Assembly (NCBI GenBank): GCA_964251965.1
Contig: CAXULQ010000007.1
Coordinates: 1 to 64,000, forward strand
Direction of reading: 5' to 3'
DNA: 64,000 bases
Source of the DNA: Mucilaginibacter_A sp964251965
GTDB taxonomy: Bacteria > Bacteroidota > Bacteroidia > Sphingobacteriales > Sphingobacteriaceae
Numbering within the stretch: the first letter of the stretch is position 1; every line of letters begins with the position of its first letter. Both the position numbers and the translations under genes were made by a program. The notes below the pieces were generated by a model that was not told the origin of the DNA, searched no databases, and was given only the letters and a program-made list of their open reading frames with translations. This document shows, piece after piece, positions 8,072-16,829 of the stretch.

Positions 8072-9688
8072 ATGGACAGAAGAAAATTTTTAAAAAATGG
8101 CTCTATTGCAGGTTTAACCTTGCCTGCAATCATGGTAAGCACAGTTTCTCCCGTTAAGGCAGAAACGATTAACCAAAATTTTCTTTTTGCAGATGATGAA
8201 TCAAACGAGGCAACGATAGACGGTTTGCAGCAAAAAATGCACGACGGTTCCACTACTTCTGTTGCTATTACCGAAGCTTATTTAAAAAGGATTAAAGAAA
8301 TAGACCAGAACGGACCGAAATTAAAGGCTGTTATCGAAATAAACCCTGATGCTTTAACCATTGCCGCTGCTATGGATGCAGAGCGCAAAGCCGGAAAAGT
8401 ACGTGGGCCAATGCACGGAATCCCGGTTTTGATTAAAGACAATATTGATAGCGGCGATAAAATGCTGACCACGGCAGGTTCTTTAGCTTTAGAAGGGAAC
8501 CACGCTAAAAAGGATGCGTTTATCGTACAAAAACTGCGTGAGGCCGGAGCTGTTTTATTAGGAAAAACTAATCTGAGCGAATTTGCCAACTTCCGCTCCA
8601 GCCATTCTACCAGCGGCTGGAGCAGCAGAGGAGGGCAAACCAAATGCCCTTATGTTTTAGACCGTAATCCTTCCGGTTCCAGTGCCGGTTCCGGTTCGGC
8701 AGTGGCTGCCAATCTTTGCACGGTTGCTATCGGCACAGAAACGGATGGCTCTATTGTAAGCCCGTCTTCTGTAAACGGTCTGGTTGGTATCAAACCGACG
8801 GTCGGTTTGTTAAGCCGTTCTGGCATTATCCCAATCTCAGCAACACAAGATACAGCCGGGCCAATGGCGCGAACGGTTAAAGATGCGGCCATATTTTTAG
8901 GTGTTTTGGCAGGAATTGATCCGGAAGATGCCGTTACCAAAGCAAGCAAAGGGAAAGCCCAAAAAGATTATACGCGTTTTTTAAATGCTGATGGCTTAAA
9001 AGGAAAAAGGATCGGCATCGAAAAAACCTTTTTAAAAGGCAGCCCGGATGTGGTAAAACTATACAAAGATGCTATCGAAGTACTGAAGCAAAAAGGTGCC
9101 GTTGTGGTAGAAATCGACATAATGAAGCAAATGAATGCTATTGGCAATGCAGAATTTACAGTTTTGTTGTACGAGTTTAAAGATGGTTTAAACAAGTATC
9201 TGACTGCCTCCAATTCCCAAAATAAGTCGTTAAAAGAAGTAATCGACTTCAACCTAAAAAGTGAAGCTAAACTGATGCCTTATTTTAAACAGGAAACTTT
9301 AACCGCGGCCGAACAAAAAGGCGGGCTGGACAGCAAAGAATACAAAGATGCGTTGGCAAAATCTACCAGTGCCCGAAGTATTATTGATAGTTTGATGAAG
9401 CAAAACCAGCTACACGCCATCTGCGGCACTACTAACGGCGTTGCCTGTTGTATCGATCTCGTTAACGGGGATTATGATACCGGTTTTTCTTTTTCTTCGC
9501 CTGCCGCTATGGCCGGTTATCCGCATATTACTGTTCCGATGGGTAAAGTGCACGAACTGCCGGTAGGTATTTCTTTTTTCGGAACTGCTTATTCTGAAGG
9601 CGAGCTGATTACTATTGCTTACGCTTATGAACAGGCTTCTAAAAAACGGATTGCACCTCAATTTATACAAAACATTATTCCGGCTTAG
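8072..9688 (+). CDS. Exported amidase (amidase-signature family)
   Basis: The 538-residue protein starts MDRRKFLKNGSIAGLTLPA, a Tat-like twin-arginine leader. The amidase-signature core follows: catalytic Lys in GIPVLIKDNID, the Ser-rich loop NPSGSSAGSGSAVAANL carrying the cis-Ser and nucleophile Ser, and ETDGSIVSPSSVNGLVGIKP. The family hydrolyses amide bonds by a Ser-cisSer-Lys triad. Substrates range from peptide amides to aryl amides and cannot be inferred here. It stands alone with element copies downstream. A Tat route fits a folded periplasmic enzyme. Confidence 0.92.
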   Translation: MDRRKFLKNGSIAGLTLPAIMVSTVSPVKAETINQNFLFADDESNEATIDGLQQKMHDGSTTSVAITEAYLKRIKEIDQNGPKLKAVIEINPDALTIAAAMDAERKAGKVRGPMHGIPVLIKDNIDSGDKMLTTAGSLALEGNHAKKDAFIVQKLREAGAVLLGKTNLSEFANFRSSHSTSGWSSRGGQTKCPYVLDRNPSGSSAGSGSAVAANLCTVAIGTETDGSIVSPSSVNGLVGIKPTVGLLSRSGIIPISATQDTAGPMARTVKDAAIFLGVLAGIDPEDAVTKASKGKAQKDYTRFLNADGLKGKRIGIEKTFLKGSPDVVKLYKDAIEVLKQKGAVVVEIDIMKQMNAIGNAEFTVLLYEFKDGLNKYLTASNSQNKSLKEVIDFNLKSEAKLMPYFKQETLTAAEQKGGLDSKEYKDALAKSTSARSIIDSLMKQNQLHAICGTTNGVACCIDLVNGDYDTGFSFSSPAAMAGYPHITVPMGKVHELPVGISFFGTAYSEGELITIAYAYEQASKKRIAPQFIQNIIPA

Positions 9689-9754
9689 GATTAATTTATC
9701 TTGAAAGAAGTCAAATCTGATTTGATAATTGCCGCTAACAAAGGATAAAACGCT

Positions 9755-9827
9755 ATGCTTCTTTTATGCCTGTAATTTGTGTTTACATCTTATAGAAACA
9801 TTAATTTTTAGGTGATAAAAGAAGTAT
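9755..9827. repeat. Dispersed palindromic element (inverted pair, 73 bp)
   Basis: Left arm ATGCTTCTTTTATGCC at 9755 and right arm GATAAAAGAAGTAT at 9814-9827. The inner parts are also roughly complementary (aatttgtgttt facing AAttttta). It sits between the amidase and the GH2 remnant. Confidence 0.85.
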
Positions 9828-9853
9828 AGCCATTAACAATGAACTTTTAATCT

Positions 9854-10129
9854 TCATCTTTTAGGGTTTAGGTTTGCAGCTTTCTCTTTCTCGTTATAAT
9901 AAGCTTTCATAATGTAATAAGCTTTCTTTTTGTTGCATTGGTCATCGTAAAAGCCTTTTCGGTTCCAACCGTCCTGGTATTCGTTGCTGCGTTTTGGCGA
10001 ACGGAAATCATTTAAAACCCAAGCGATACGATTTCCCTGTACGGTTTCCCTGTTTGCAATATTGGTAATCAGGTTGTTTTGAGCGGAGGCCGTAAAAGCT
10101 GCGAGCCAGGTAAACAGGTTAAACATGTC
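9854..10129 (-). pseudogene. C-terminal remnant of a GH2 glycosidase (beta-glucuronidase/galactosidase-like)
   Basis: The last ~75 codons read GNRIAWVLNDFRSPKR ... YQDGWNRKGFYDD-CNKKKAYYIMKAYY, the very typical end of bacterial GH2 beta-glucuronidases (WVL-DFRSPR, NRKGL-, KKKAFYLM). Upstream coding sequence is lost: beyond about 10130 the frame runs into the GH43 gene. An element arm (10139-10152) marks the junction. The remnant lacks the catalytic Glu residues. Confidence 0.75.
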
Positions 10130-10133
10130 TTTT

Positions 10134-11288
10134 TCATTTGCTTCTTTTATCATTAAAAAAATCGAGGTTCCAGTTATCCAGCCATTTAATTTCGATGTCA
10201 TCACCTTTAAAAGTAATGGGCAACCATAAGTAACGGCCGTCAATTGCATCTTTCGGGTTCCATTTATCAGCCATAAAAATGAAAGCATCTTTTTTACCAG
10301 CTACAGGAAGAACGTAGGTACTTTGTCCGCCAAAAGTGATTTGGGCACCCTCGCCAACACAAGGATTTCCATGATAAGTCCACGGTCCCCAAATAGATTT
10401 TGCCGAAAACCAACGTGCAGGGTTTGGTGCCCAACCTGTTGTTCCAGAACCGATCATGTAATAAATACCATTATGTTTAAATAGAGCAGGGGCTTCTGTT
10501 TGATGGCCTGCATAAACTCTTACAAACTTGCCGGTATGGCTGGTATAATCATCGCTTAATTCGGCTATATCCAACGTAAAGTTCTCTTCCGCGGAGAAAA
10601 TGTGGTAAGCTTTTCCGTCATCATCTACAAACACATTCATATCCCGCGCCATTTGTCCGCCTGGCAAATCCCTGCAAAAAAAGCCATCGCTTTTTGTAGC
10701 TGGGTTAGCGCAGTTAACTTTATCAGCATCTAAAGTTCCGGGAGGATAATAAGGCATTTGTCCGGGATTTGGACGGTAACTTTTGATAAATTGATACGGC
10801 CCGGCAACTTTATCGCTCACAGCCAAACCTGTTCGTGCCGCTTTATATCCTTTTCCCAGCAACTCCAAATGAAACCACATCACATACTTTTTGGTCTTTT
10901 GGTTATAAACTACCTTTGGCCTTTCCAAAATGCAGCCTTTGGCAATATCGCTGGTGGTATCTTCCGAAATTTTTAGCGCGATGCCTTCATCTTTCCAGTT
11001 ATACAAATCTTTAGAAGAATAACAATGCACACCAACCATAGCGCGGTTGCCTGCGCCGCCAGCAATTTTGTGTTCGCCAAACCAGTAATAGGTTTTATGC
11101 CGATACAAAATTCCGCCGCCGTGGGCATTAATATGTACGCCATTATTATCCGGCCAGCGTTTGCCCGGTTCAAAACTGATGCTTCTTTTATCGCCTAAAT
11201 TTTGTGCTTCAATATTAAAAATAATCGATAAAAGAAGCATCAGGGTTATTGTAACAACATTACATTTTTGTATCGATATTAATTTCAT
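10134..11288 (-). CDS. Secreted GH43-type glycosidase (exo-galactanase-like)
   Basis: The 384-residue protein has a signal peptide, then GKRWPDNNGVHINAHGGGI and YYWFGEHKI. That opening is typical of the GH43 branch with exo-beta-1,3-galactanases (subfamily 24/34 type); five-bladed propeller blades follow (SSKDLYNWKDEG; ERPKVVYNQKTKKYVMW; VDDDGKAYHIFS). It should cut side chains of plant polysaccharide outside the cytoplasm. The element is translated in frame at both ends: MLLLS ... DKRSI across the signal-peptide boundary (11179-11240) and DKRSK at the C-terminus. Other plant-polysaccharide enzymes follow, suggesting a catabolic cluster. Substrate assignment is tentative. Confidence 0.85.
   Translation of the reverse strand: MKLISIQKCNVVTITLMLLLSIIFNIEAQNLGDKRSISFEPGKRWPDNNGVHINAHGGGILYRHKTYYWFGEHKIAGGAGNRAMVGVHCYSSKDLYNWKDEGIALKISEDTTSDIAKGCILERPKVVYNQKTKKYVMWFHLELLGKGYKAARTGLAVSDKVAGPYQFIKSYRPNPGQMPYYPPGTLDADKVNCANPATKSDGFFCRDLPGGQMARDMNVFVDDDGKAYHIFSAEENFTLDIAELSDDYTSHTGKFVRVYAGHQTEAPALFKHNGIYYMIGSGTTGWAPNPARWFSAKSIWGPWTYHGNPCVGEGAQITFGGQSTYVLPVAGKKDAFIFMADKWNPKDAIDGRYLWLPITFKGDDIEIKWLDNWNLDFFNDKRSK
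11179..11240. repeat. Palindromic element inserted in frame in the GH43 5' coding region
   Basis: Inverted arms ATGCTTCTTTTATC (11179-11192) and GATAAAAGAAGCAT (11227-11240) enclose the codons around the signal-peptidase site. In the gene's frame the arms encode LMLLLS and DKRSIS. Homologues usually pass straight from the leader into the SFEPGK-WPDNNG segment (from memory), so the element appears to be inserted. Confidence 0.8.
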
Positions 11289-11289
11289 A

Positions 11290-11540
11290 GAAGTTGTTTA
11301 AACTTATAGCTTTATGCTAACCTGTGGATTAACATATTGATGAGAAGGACACACCCCTAACCCCTCTCAAGAGGGGAAATCGCTCGCAGACCTGTCCAAA
11401 AGAACAAGGTAAAAAGCAGAAAGGTAAAAGACATAAAGGTAGTAAACTATGCTTCCCCTCTTGAGAGGGGTTAGGTGTAAGTCCTATTTAACAATTTGAT
11501 ATGCAACGTATCATACAAAAATAAAAGTTTAAACAACTTC
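11290..11540. repeat. Nested inverted repeats (MITE-like) between two GH43 genes
   Basis: The outer arms GAAGTTGTTTAAACTT (11290-11305) and AAGTTTAAACAACTTC (11525-11540) are exact reverse complements. Inside, a ~30-bp arm at 11348-11377 (core CCCCTCTCAAGAGGGG) faces its complement at 11454-11484. Each inner arm is itself nearly palindromic. The 270-bp space carries no credible gene. It could be a miniature element nested in another, or a long cruciform-forming terminator region. Confidence 0.8.
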
Positions 11541-11558
11541 ATAATGAAAAATTTAAGC

Positions 11559-11630
11559 TCACCACTTTTTTTGTGCCGGACCTGTTAAAAACCAATGCGT
11601 AGTTATCAGGATAAGTAATAGTTTTTTCAT
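11559..11630 (-). pseudogene. Orphan signal-peptide fragment
   Basis: A 23-codon frame MKKLLLILITTHWFLTGPAQ-KKW ends in TGA. It looks like the secretion leader of a lost exported protein, directly downstream of the second GH43 gene and next to the nested inverted repeat. Too short to assign. Confidence 0.45.
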
Positions 11631-11638
11631 GCTGCTCT

Positions 11639-12628
11639 TCAATGCTTTTTATAAGCCGTCAACTTAACTGGTTTTAGTTTTTCAAAAACATCTACCGGAA
11701 GAATATTTCCATCAGCATCAAATTTCATAGGCGAAATACAGGTTTCCCGGTTATAACCATTTCCATCCGGAATTTTAAAGCGGTGATAAGCAATATACCA
11801 TTCGTCTTTCCCCGGAACCTGAACTACGGAATGATGCCCTGCTCCTTTTACCGCACCTTTTCCTTTAAGCACCGGGAAACCAACCGCTTTTTTAAAAGGG
11901 CCAAGCGGAGAAGTGGAAGTTGCATAAGCGATGGAATATCGCGGATCGCGTGTATCATATTCAGACCACATCAAATAATAAATGCCTTTTCGTTTGATCA
12001 TAAACGGGCCTTCGTTATAACCTTCGGGTTTAAAATTGATCATTTTAGAAGTATCGCAGGAAATCATATCGTCATTCAACTTTATGGCGTGACATTGTCC
12101 CTGACCAAAATATAGATAAGTCGCGCCATCATCATCTACAAAAACCATCGGATCAATCACTTGTCCGCGTACCGAGCCTTTTTTAATTAGCGGTTTCCCC
12201 AACGGATCTTTAAACGGACCAATTGGTTTATCGGCAACAGCAACGCCAATATTGACATCCGCAGAATAATAAAAATAATATTTGCCGTTTTTTTGTGCGA
12301 TGGTTGGTGCCCAGGCGCGCACTTTTGCCCAGCTTAAATCTTTTGGAAGGTCGAGGATTGTTCCTTCATTTTTCCAGTTGACGAGGTTATCCGACGACCA
12401 GCAGGTAAAGTAAGTTGATAACCAGCCAGTTGTTCCGTCTGTTGTTGGATAGATATAAAATTTGCCGTTAAAAAAAGCAATGTTCGGATCAGCATAAACG
12501 CCGGGAAGTACCGCGGCAGGAGCGTTTAAAGTATCTGTTTTTGGCTGAGCAGGACAACTCAATCCAACAAAAATAAACGTTAATAAAACGAGTACGCTAA
12601 TGCTTCTTTTATACCCTAAAAATCTCAT
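11639..12628 (-). CDS. Secreted GH43 glycosidase (arabinofuranosidase/xylosidase type)
   Basis: The 329-residue protein is a single GH43 propeller after an N-terminal signal. Expected catalytic residues are visible: Asp47 (PGVYADPNIAFFNGKFYIYP, general base), Asp159 (GQVIDPMVFVDDDGATYLYF, pKa modulator) and Glu206 (YNEGPFMIKRKGIYYLMWS, acid). The N-terminus MRFLGYKRSIS is encoded by an element arm (12600-12613), so the element contributed the start of the leader. It overlaps the upstream GH88 gene by 4 bp (ATGA), so the two are translationally coupled. Likely an arabinofuranosidase or xylosidase acting on pectic or hemicellulosic oligomers. Confidence 0.9.
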   Translation of the reverse strand: MRFLGYKRSISVLVLLTFIFVGLSCPAQPKTDTLNAPAAVLPGVYADPNIAFFNGKFYIYPTTDGTTGWLSTYFTCWSSDNLVNWKNEGTILDLPKDLSWAKVRAWAPTIAQKNGKYYFYYSADVNIGVAVADKPIGPFKDPLGKPLIKKGSVRGQVIDPMVFVDDDGATYLYFGQGQCHAIKLNDDMISCDTSKMINFKPEGYNEGPFMIKRKGIYYLMWSEYDTRDPRYSIAYATSTSPLGPFKKAVGFPVLKGKGAVKGAGHHSVVQVPGKDEWYIAYHRFKIPDGNGYNRETCISPMKFDADGNILPVDVFEKLKPVKLTAYKKH

Positions 12629-13845
12629 GGCTGTTTGTTTTTATTCAGGTTTTGATAACGGATCATGGCTTCCACAAAATAATAATCAGCGTAAGTAAGC
12701 GGCACATCTATTTCTGTTTTGTTGGGCATGTGGCCTACGCTGTGCCCCAAAATAAATCCGCCGTTTGTACCTGGTTTGGCTTTGTAAGCAGGAGATGATA
12801 AAGTTTGCAGAATAGTTTGAGCAGCGTTAAAATAAAGCTGAGCATCCTGCTGATTTGCATATCGGCACAACTCCAAAAAAGCGGAAGCCATTACCGATGC
12901 AGCCGAAGCATCACGAAGTGCGTTTGGAATATCAGGTGCATTATAATCCCAGTAAGGAATTTTATCTTTCGGCAGATTAGGATTTTGCAGGATAAAAGAA
13001 GCAATATGCTGCGCCTGATCGAGATATTTTTTGTCTTTGGTTTCCCGGTACATTACCGTGTATCCGTATAAACCCCAGGCTTGTCCGCGCGCCCATGCCG
13101 ATTCGTCAGCATAACCTTGTGCCGTTCTTTTTTGCTGAACCGCGCCTGTTTCCGGATTGTAATTGATAACGTGATAAGAGCTGTAATCCGGCCGGAAATG
13201 GTTTTTCATGGTCGTATTGGCATGCGTAACAGCGATCTTATAAAATGAAGAATCGCCGGTTGCTTTGGTTGCCCAAAACAGCAGCTCAAGGTTCATCATG
13301 TTATCGATGATCACCAGATATTCCGGTTTATTAGAATCCCAGGATTTGATGCAGCCAACTTTTGGGTTAAAGCGTGTGGATAAAGATTTGGCGCTGTTAA
13401 TCAGGATTTGCTTGTATTCCGCTTTTGGTTCGATTTTTTCCGCATTGCCAAAACTGCAATACATCATAAAACCCAAATCGTGCGTGTTTTTGTTAAACTG
13501 CTCTTTTTGCAGGAGGTTTAACATGCGGTTAGCTTCGGTTAACAAAGCCCGATCTTTGGTTTGCTGATACAGATAAAGCAAAGTTCCCGGGTAAAAACCA
13601 CTGCACCACCAGTCCGAACCACTTGTTTCGGGCTTACCAGAATTTGGGTGATAAGTTTTGGGAAACTGGTTTGTCGGCAAATCCTTCATCAATACTTTAT
13701 ACTGCGCGTCTGCGTCTTTAAAATTAGTGCTGAGGGTTTGCAGCAGGTTTTTATCCAGCTTAAAAGAAGCCGTTTGCGCAGTAGCCGTAAAGGAAAAGCC
13801 AATGCTGCAGATAATGATTTTTAAAAAAGCCAGTCTAAATTTCAT
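12625..13845 (-). CDS. GH88 unsaturated glucuronyl hydrolase
   Basis: The 406-residue protein has a signal peptide (MKFRLAFLKIIICSIGFSFT, then ATAQ) and the (alpha/alpha)6-barrel of GH88. Motifs are SDWWCSGFYPGTLLYLY, HDLGFMMYCSFG with one catalytic Asp, LVIIDNMMNLELLFWA with the second, ARGQAWGLYGYTVMYRET and GHSVGHMPNKTEIDVPLTYADYYF. The enzyme hydrates delta-4,5-unsaturated uronic acids left by polysaccharide lyases. It is first in the operon with the GH43 gene (4-bp overlap), consistent with breakdown of a lyase-treated pectin or glycosaminoglycan-like glycan. No lyase is in the window. Confidence 0.92.
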   Translation of the reverse strand: MKFRLAFLKIIICSIGFSFTATAQTASFKLDKNLLQTLSTNFKDADAQYKVLMKDLPTNQFPKTYHPNSGKPETSGSDWWCSGFYPGTLLYLYQQTKDRALLTEANRMLNLLQKEQFNKNTHDLGFMMYCSFGNAEKIEPKAEYKQILINSAKSLSTRFNPKVGCIKSWDSNKPEYLVIIDNMMNLELLFWATKATGDSSFYKIAVTHANTTMKNHFRPDYSSYHVINYNPETGAVQQKRTAQGYADESAWARGQAWGLYGYTVMYRETKDKKYLDQAQHIASFILQNPNLPKDKIPYWDYNAPDIPNALRDASAASVMASAFLELCRYANQQDAQLYFNAAQTILQTLSSPAYKAKPGTNGGFILGHSVGHMPNKTEIDVPLTYADYYFVEAMIRYQNLNKNKQP

Positions 13846-14097
13846 GCCTTAAAAATAGTACGGATGATTGGATTTGTTGCTATTTAAACTTAGGTTTCCA
13901 TTCTAAAACCTGTACTATAGTATTTCTACCTAAAATAAATTGCGACATGTTGCTGCTGCCGGTTTATGTATCTTGTGCTGTTGTTCCTGCTTACGCAATA
14001 AACCTGATTATCGATGAACCGAACTTTTTATTTAAAAGATTAATTTTTGATATGTTATCAACACTGATAGCCTAAGCTGTAACTGCCTAAAATATGG

Positions 14098-14240
14098 ATG
14101 CTGGAAGGCAACGTATTTAATTCAGATGCAGTTATTCCGGCCAATACAACCGCTGCCATAAACCTTGAGTAAATCCGGAATGGGAAAATTTAAAAATAAC
14201 AACAGGTTCCGGAACTTATCATTTTGAATACAATAAATGA
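14098..14240 (+). pseudogene. C-terminal remnant of a GH78 alpha-L-rhamnosidase
   Basis: Two fragments in different frames, MLEGNVFNSDAVIPANTTAAI and then GSGTYHFEYNK-stop, match the usual end of family 78 rhamnosidases (IPANTTAT-Y-P ... VGSGTYHFE). The frames are offset and the intervening part is lost, so only a decayed tail remains. The 548-bp gap between GH88 and the dienelactone hydrolase otherwise shows no gene; a weak element-like string (ataaaagaagcattg) lies near 14323. Confidence 0.6.
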
Positions 14241-14369
14241 TTTGGTTGAAGGATAAAAGCTGTAATAATGAACCACCAGTTGGTTAGCTTTGGTTCGTTT
14301 ATCATACTAAATTTTTTGTTTATAAAAGAAGCATTGTTTGCATGATAGCAGCCCGTTGCCGTAAATCGC

Positions 14370-14377
14370 TATATTTG
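14370..14377 (+). promoter_or_regulatory. Candidate Bacteroidetes -7 box (TATATTTG)
   Basis: TATATTTG fits the TAnnTTTG -7 consensus of Bacteroidetes housekeeping promoters and lies 16 bases before the dienelactone hydrolase ATG. No well-spaced -33 TTTG is evident. Confidence 0.4.
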
Positions 14378-14393
14378 AATAAAACCTTTAACC

Positions 14394-15281
14394 ATGAGCC
14401 AAATCAACAAAGAAGACATTAAGCAGGAAGTGTTTGACCTGTATGATGACTATGCCCACGACCGGCTTGACCGCCGTTCTTTTGTGCAAAAACTATCCCT
14501 TTATGCAGTAGGCGGATTAACTGTACCCGCATTAATGAGTTTCCTGATGCCGGATTACAAAGGAAACGTACAGATAAAGCCGGATGACCCACGCTTATCA
14601 TCAGCATACATTAATTATTCCTCACCAAAAGGCGGCGGAACGATCAAAGCATTACTATCAAAACCAGTAGATGCCAAAAAGAAATTGGGCGGTATCATTG
14701 TAGTTCATGAAAACCGGGGCCTAAACCCGTACATTGAAGATGTAGGCAGAAGGGCCGCTTTGGCTGGGTTTGTTTCGCTTGCGCCCGATGCTTTGACACC
14801 TTTGGGCGGTTACCCTGGCAATGATGACGAGGGACGTGCCATGCAAAGTAAAAGAAATTCAAAAGAAATGGAGGAAGATTTTATAGCGGCTTTCGATTAT
14901 CTTAAAAACCATAAAGACTGTAACGGCAAGGTTGGCGTTGTAGGTTTTTGTTATGGCGGCGGCATAGCTAACATGATGGCCGTCCGTGTGCCCGAACTTG
15001 CGGCAGCGGTGCCTTTTTATGGCAGTCAGCCGGCTGCCAGCGAGGTGCCTAAAATTAAAGCACCGTTAATGCTGCACTATGCCTCGCTGGATACCAGGAT
15101 TACAGGAGGCTGGCCGGCTTACGAAGCTGCTTTAAAAGAGAATGGTAAAAAATATCAGGCATTTATTTACGAAAACGTAAACCACGGCTTCCACAACGAT
15201 ACAACGCCCCGTTACGATAAAGCAGCCGCAGAATTAGCCTGGAAACGCACGATTGATTTTTTTAGTGAGAATTTGAAATAG
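14394..15281 (+). CDS. Dienelactone hydrolase family protein
   Basis: The 295-residue alpha/beta hydrolase has the DLH cysteine nucleophile in GFCYGGGIANMMA (Cys186), Asp233 in YASLDTRI and His264 in VNHGFHND, completing the triad; HENRGLNPYIEDVGRR and APDALTP are also family-typical. The N-terminus contains DRRSFVQKLSLYAVGGLTVP, a Tat-like segment starting at about residue 27, so it is probably exported. The family hydrolyses dienelactones and other small esters; the real substrate is unknown. It is monocistronic, with a TATATTTG box upstream and a strong terminator downstream. Confidence 0.88.
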   Translation: MSQINKEDIKQEVFDLYDDYAHDRLDRRSFVQKLSLYAVGGLTVPALMSFLMPDYKGNVQIKPDDPRLSSAYINYSSPKGGGTIKALLSKPVDAKKKLGGIIVVHENRGLNPYIEDVGRRAALAGFVSLAPDALTPLGGYPGNDDEGRAMQSKRNSKEMEEDFIAAFDYLKNHKDCNGKVGVVGFCYGGGIANMMAVRVPELAAAVPFYGSQPAASEVPKIKAPLMLHYASLDTRITGGWPAYEAALKENGKKYQAFIYENVNHGFHNDTTPRYDKAAAELAWKRTIDFFSENLK

Positions 15282-15302
15282 TACGCATAAGTATCAGCAT
15301 GA

Positions 15303-15336
15303 AAAAACGCTCAAATCTTTCGGCTTGAGCGTTTTT
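15303..15336 (+). terminator. Rho-independent terminator of the dienelactone hydrolase gene
   Basis: AAAAACGCTCAA and TTGAGCGTTTTT form a 12-bp stem with a 10-base loop, followed by a further T-rich run. It starts 21 bases after the stop codon. Confidence 0.85.
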
Positions 15337-15458
15337 GTTTTTTGAAAAAGATTTGATTATCAAATCTCCTCTTAATAAAACCATCTTGAAAATATAATTA
15401 CAACAAAGGATTTGCTTAGAATAGCATACTGTTTTTACCATCCTTTTTTTAAACAGGA

Positions 15459-16829
15459 TCAGTTAAAACTAACGCGCTGGTAATTAGATTTGATGGTTAC
15501 TTTATTGTCCGAGCCAGACTTGCCAACATAACCTTTATAAATTTTGGTGGGATTAAAACTTTTGGCATCTTCACTACTTGGCTGATCAAGTAATTTTACT
15601 GTACTATTATTGTAATCAAAAACATTGTGGTTTACAGTTACATCAAAAAGAAAGTTTTCCGATCCGTTTAAATTCAGCGAAACATTGGCAAAACGGGCAT
15701 TAATATCCAGGTTTTTAAGGTTTTTATCGAGGTTATCAATTTGCAATCCAGAACCATAATTCAATCTTATTTTTGCAGAAGATTTTAGACGGTCAATATT
15801 TACTGGTGAATATCCTGCTATTGCATTCAGATTATTTGCCGTGCCAATCTTCAATTTCCCGTATTGCAAGTTCAAGTCGCCACCATTTAACTCACCAATA
15901 TTAGCATCAATATATCGTAAATTAATATTATTTGCCACGTTACTAAGCTCTTTTGCAGTAAAGCTGCCGTAAGTATTATGAATAGTAACAGCACCTTCCA
16001 GATTAGGCAAAATTACTGCACCATAACGATTGGTAATGTCCAGTGCATTTTTTACCGGCATAAAAACAGTATAATTAACAGATAAAGAATGAATAGTTCT
16101 GCCATTTACTTTAGCAACACGAATACCGAAAAAACCGTTAGTATTACTTTTTGGGTCTTCAATTTTAGTTTTAAAAGAGATACCTGATTGATCTTGCGTA
16201 GAAACAATATCAACGCCATCCAACAGTTTTTGCGTTTCGGTTTCGTCTGTTGTGCCAATCTTAATTTCTACATCAACCTTAAATTCATTTTTATTCCAGG
16301 TATTAACCGTAACTTTTCCGTACTGGTTATCAATTGTTAGCTTATCATTTTTATTAATAGAATAACTTTTGCTAAACGTTTTTATCTTTTCAATCAGCTT
16401 TTCCTGTTGTTTGTTTGAGTTAGAATTACCATTAGAATAAGTTAAACTGTTAGGAGAAAAGTTGTAACTGTAAAGATTATCCAAACCTGCAATATTGGTA
16501 TTAACCAATGCCTTGATTTTATTTGAAAGACTATCTGGCACAGCAAAACCAAAACCTTGGATATAGTTAAAATTATGACCGTTTAATCCTTTCAGCGTTT
16601 CAGCATTTTTTTTGAGGGTTTCCTGCATGTGCTGCTGCCTTAAATCCATCATTTGCTTTTGCAGGTCGCGCATGTTTTGTTGCAGGTTTTTCATTTCCTG
16701 CTGATAATCTTTTTGCGTGGTTGTATCCGTTGTTTTGGATGAAGACGTTGTTTGCTGTGCAAAATTTTGCATTGAAACCATCCCAAAAAAAATGATTAAA
16801 ATGACTGTTTTATATACTTTTCGTTCCAT
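15459..16829 (-). CDS. Exported protein with coiled coil and DUF4097-like beta-helix
   Basis: The 456-residue protein has a signal peptide ending near NFAQ and a Gln/Met-rich coiled coil at about 40-90 (QQEMKNLQQNMRDLQKQMMD). A long repetitive beta region follows, with many INxxYGxV-type strands (IDNQYGKVTVNTWNKNEF, DITNRYGAVILPNLEGAVTI), like the DUF4097 putative adhesin fold. It is the third gene of an ECF sigma/anti-sigma operon, overlapping the anti-sigma gene, so it is probably the envelope-stress effector or sensor. A second-family element arm (16054-16072) is translated within it as YTVFMPVKN. Confidence 0.75.
   Translation of the reverse strand: MERKVYKTVILIIFFGMVSMQNFAQQTTSSSKTTDTTTQKDYQQEMKNLQQNMRDLQKQMMDLRQQHMQETLKKNAETLKGLNGHNFNYIQGFGFAVPDSLSNKIKALVNTNIAGLDNLYSYNFSPNSLTYSNGNSNSNKQQEKLIEKIKTFSKSYSINKNDKLTIDNQYGKVTVNTWNKNEFKVDVEIKIGTTDETETQKLLDGVDIVSTQDQSGISFKTKIEDPKSNTNGFFGIRVAKVNGRTIHSLSVNYTVFMPVKNALDITNRYGAVILPNLEGAVTIHNTYGSFTAKELSNVANNINLRYIDANIGELNGGDLNLQYGKLKIGTANNLNAIAGYSPVNIDRLKSSAKIRLNYGSGLQIDNLDKNLKNLDINARFANVSLNLNGSENFLFDVTVNHNVFDYNNSTVKLLDQPSSEDAKSFNPTKIYKGYVGKSGSDNKVTIKSNYQRVSFN

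Noticed and set aside
8278..9670. Minus-strand frames opposite the amidase gene
   Set aside because: They are shadows of the amidase coding sequence with no start context or homology.
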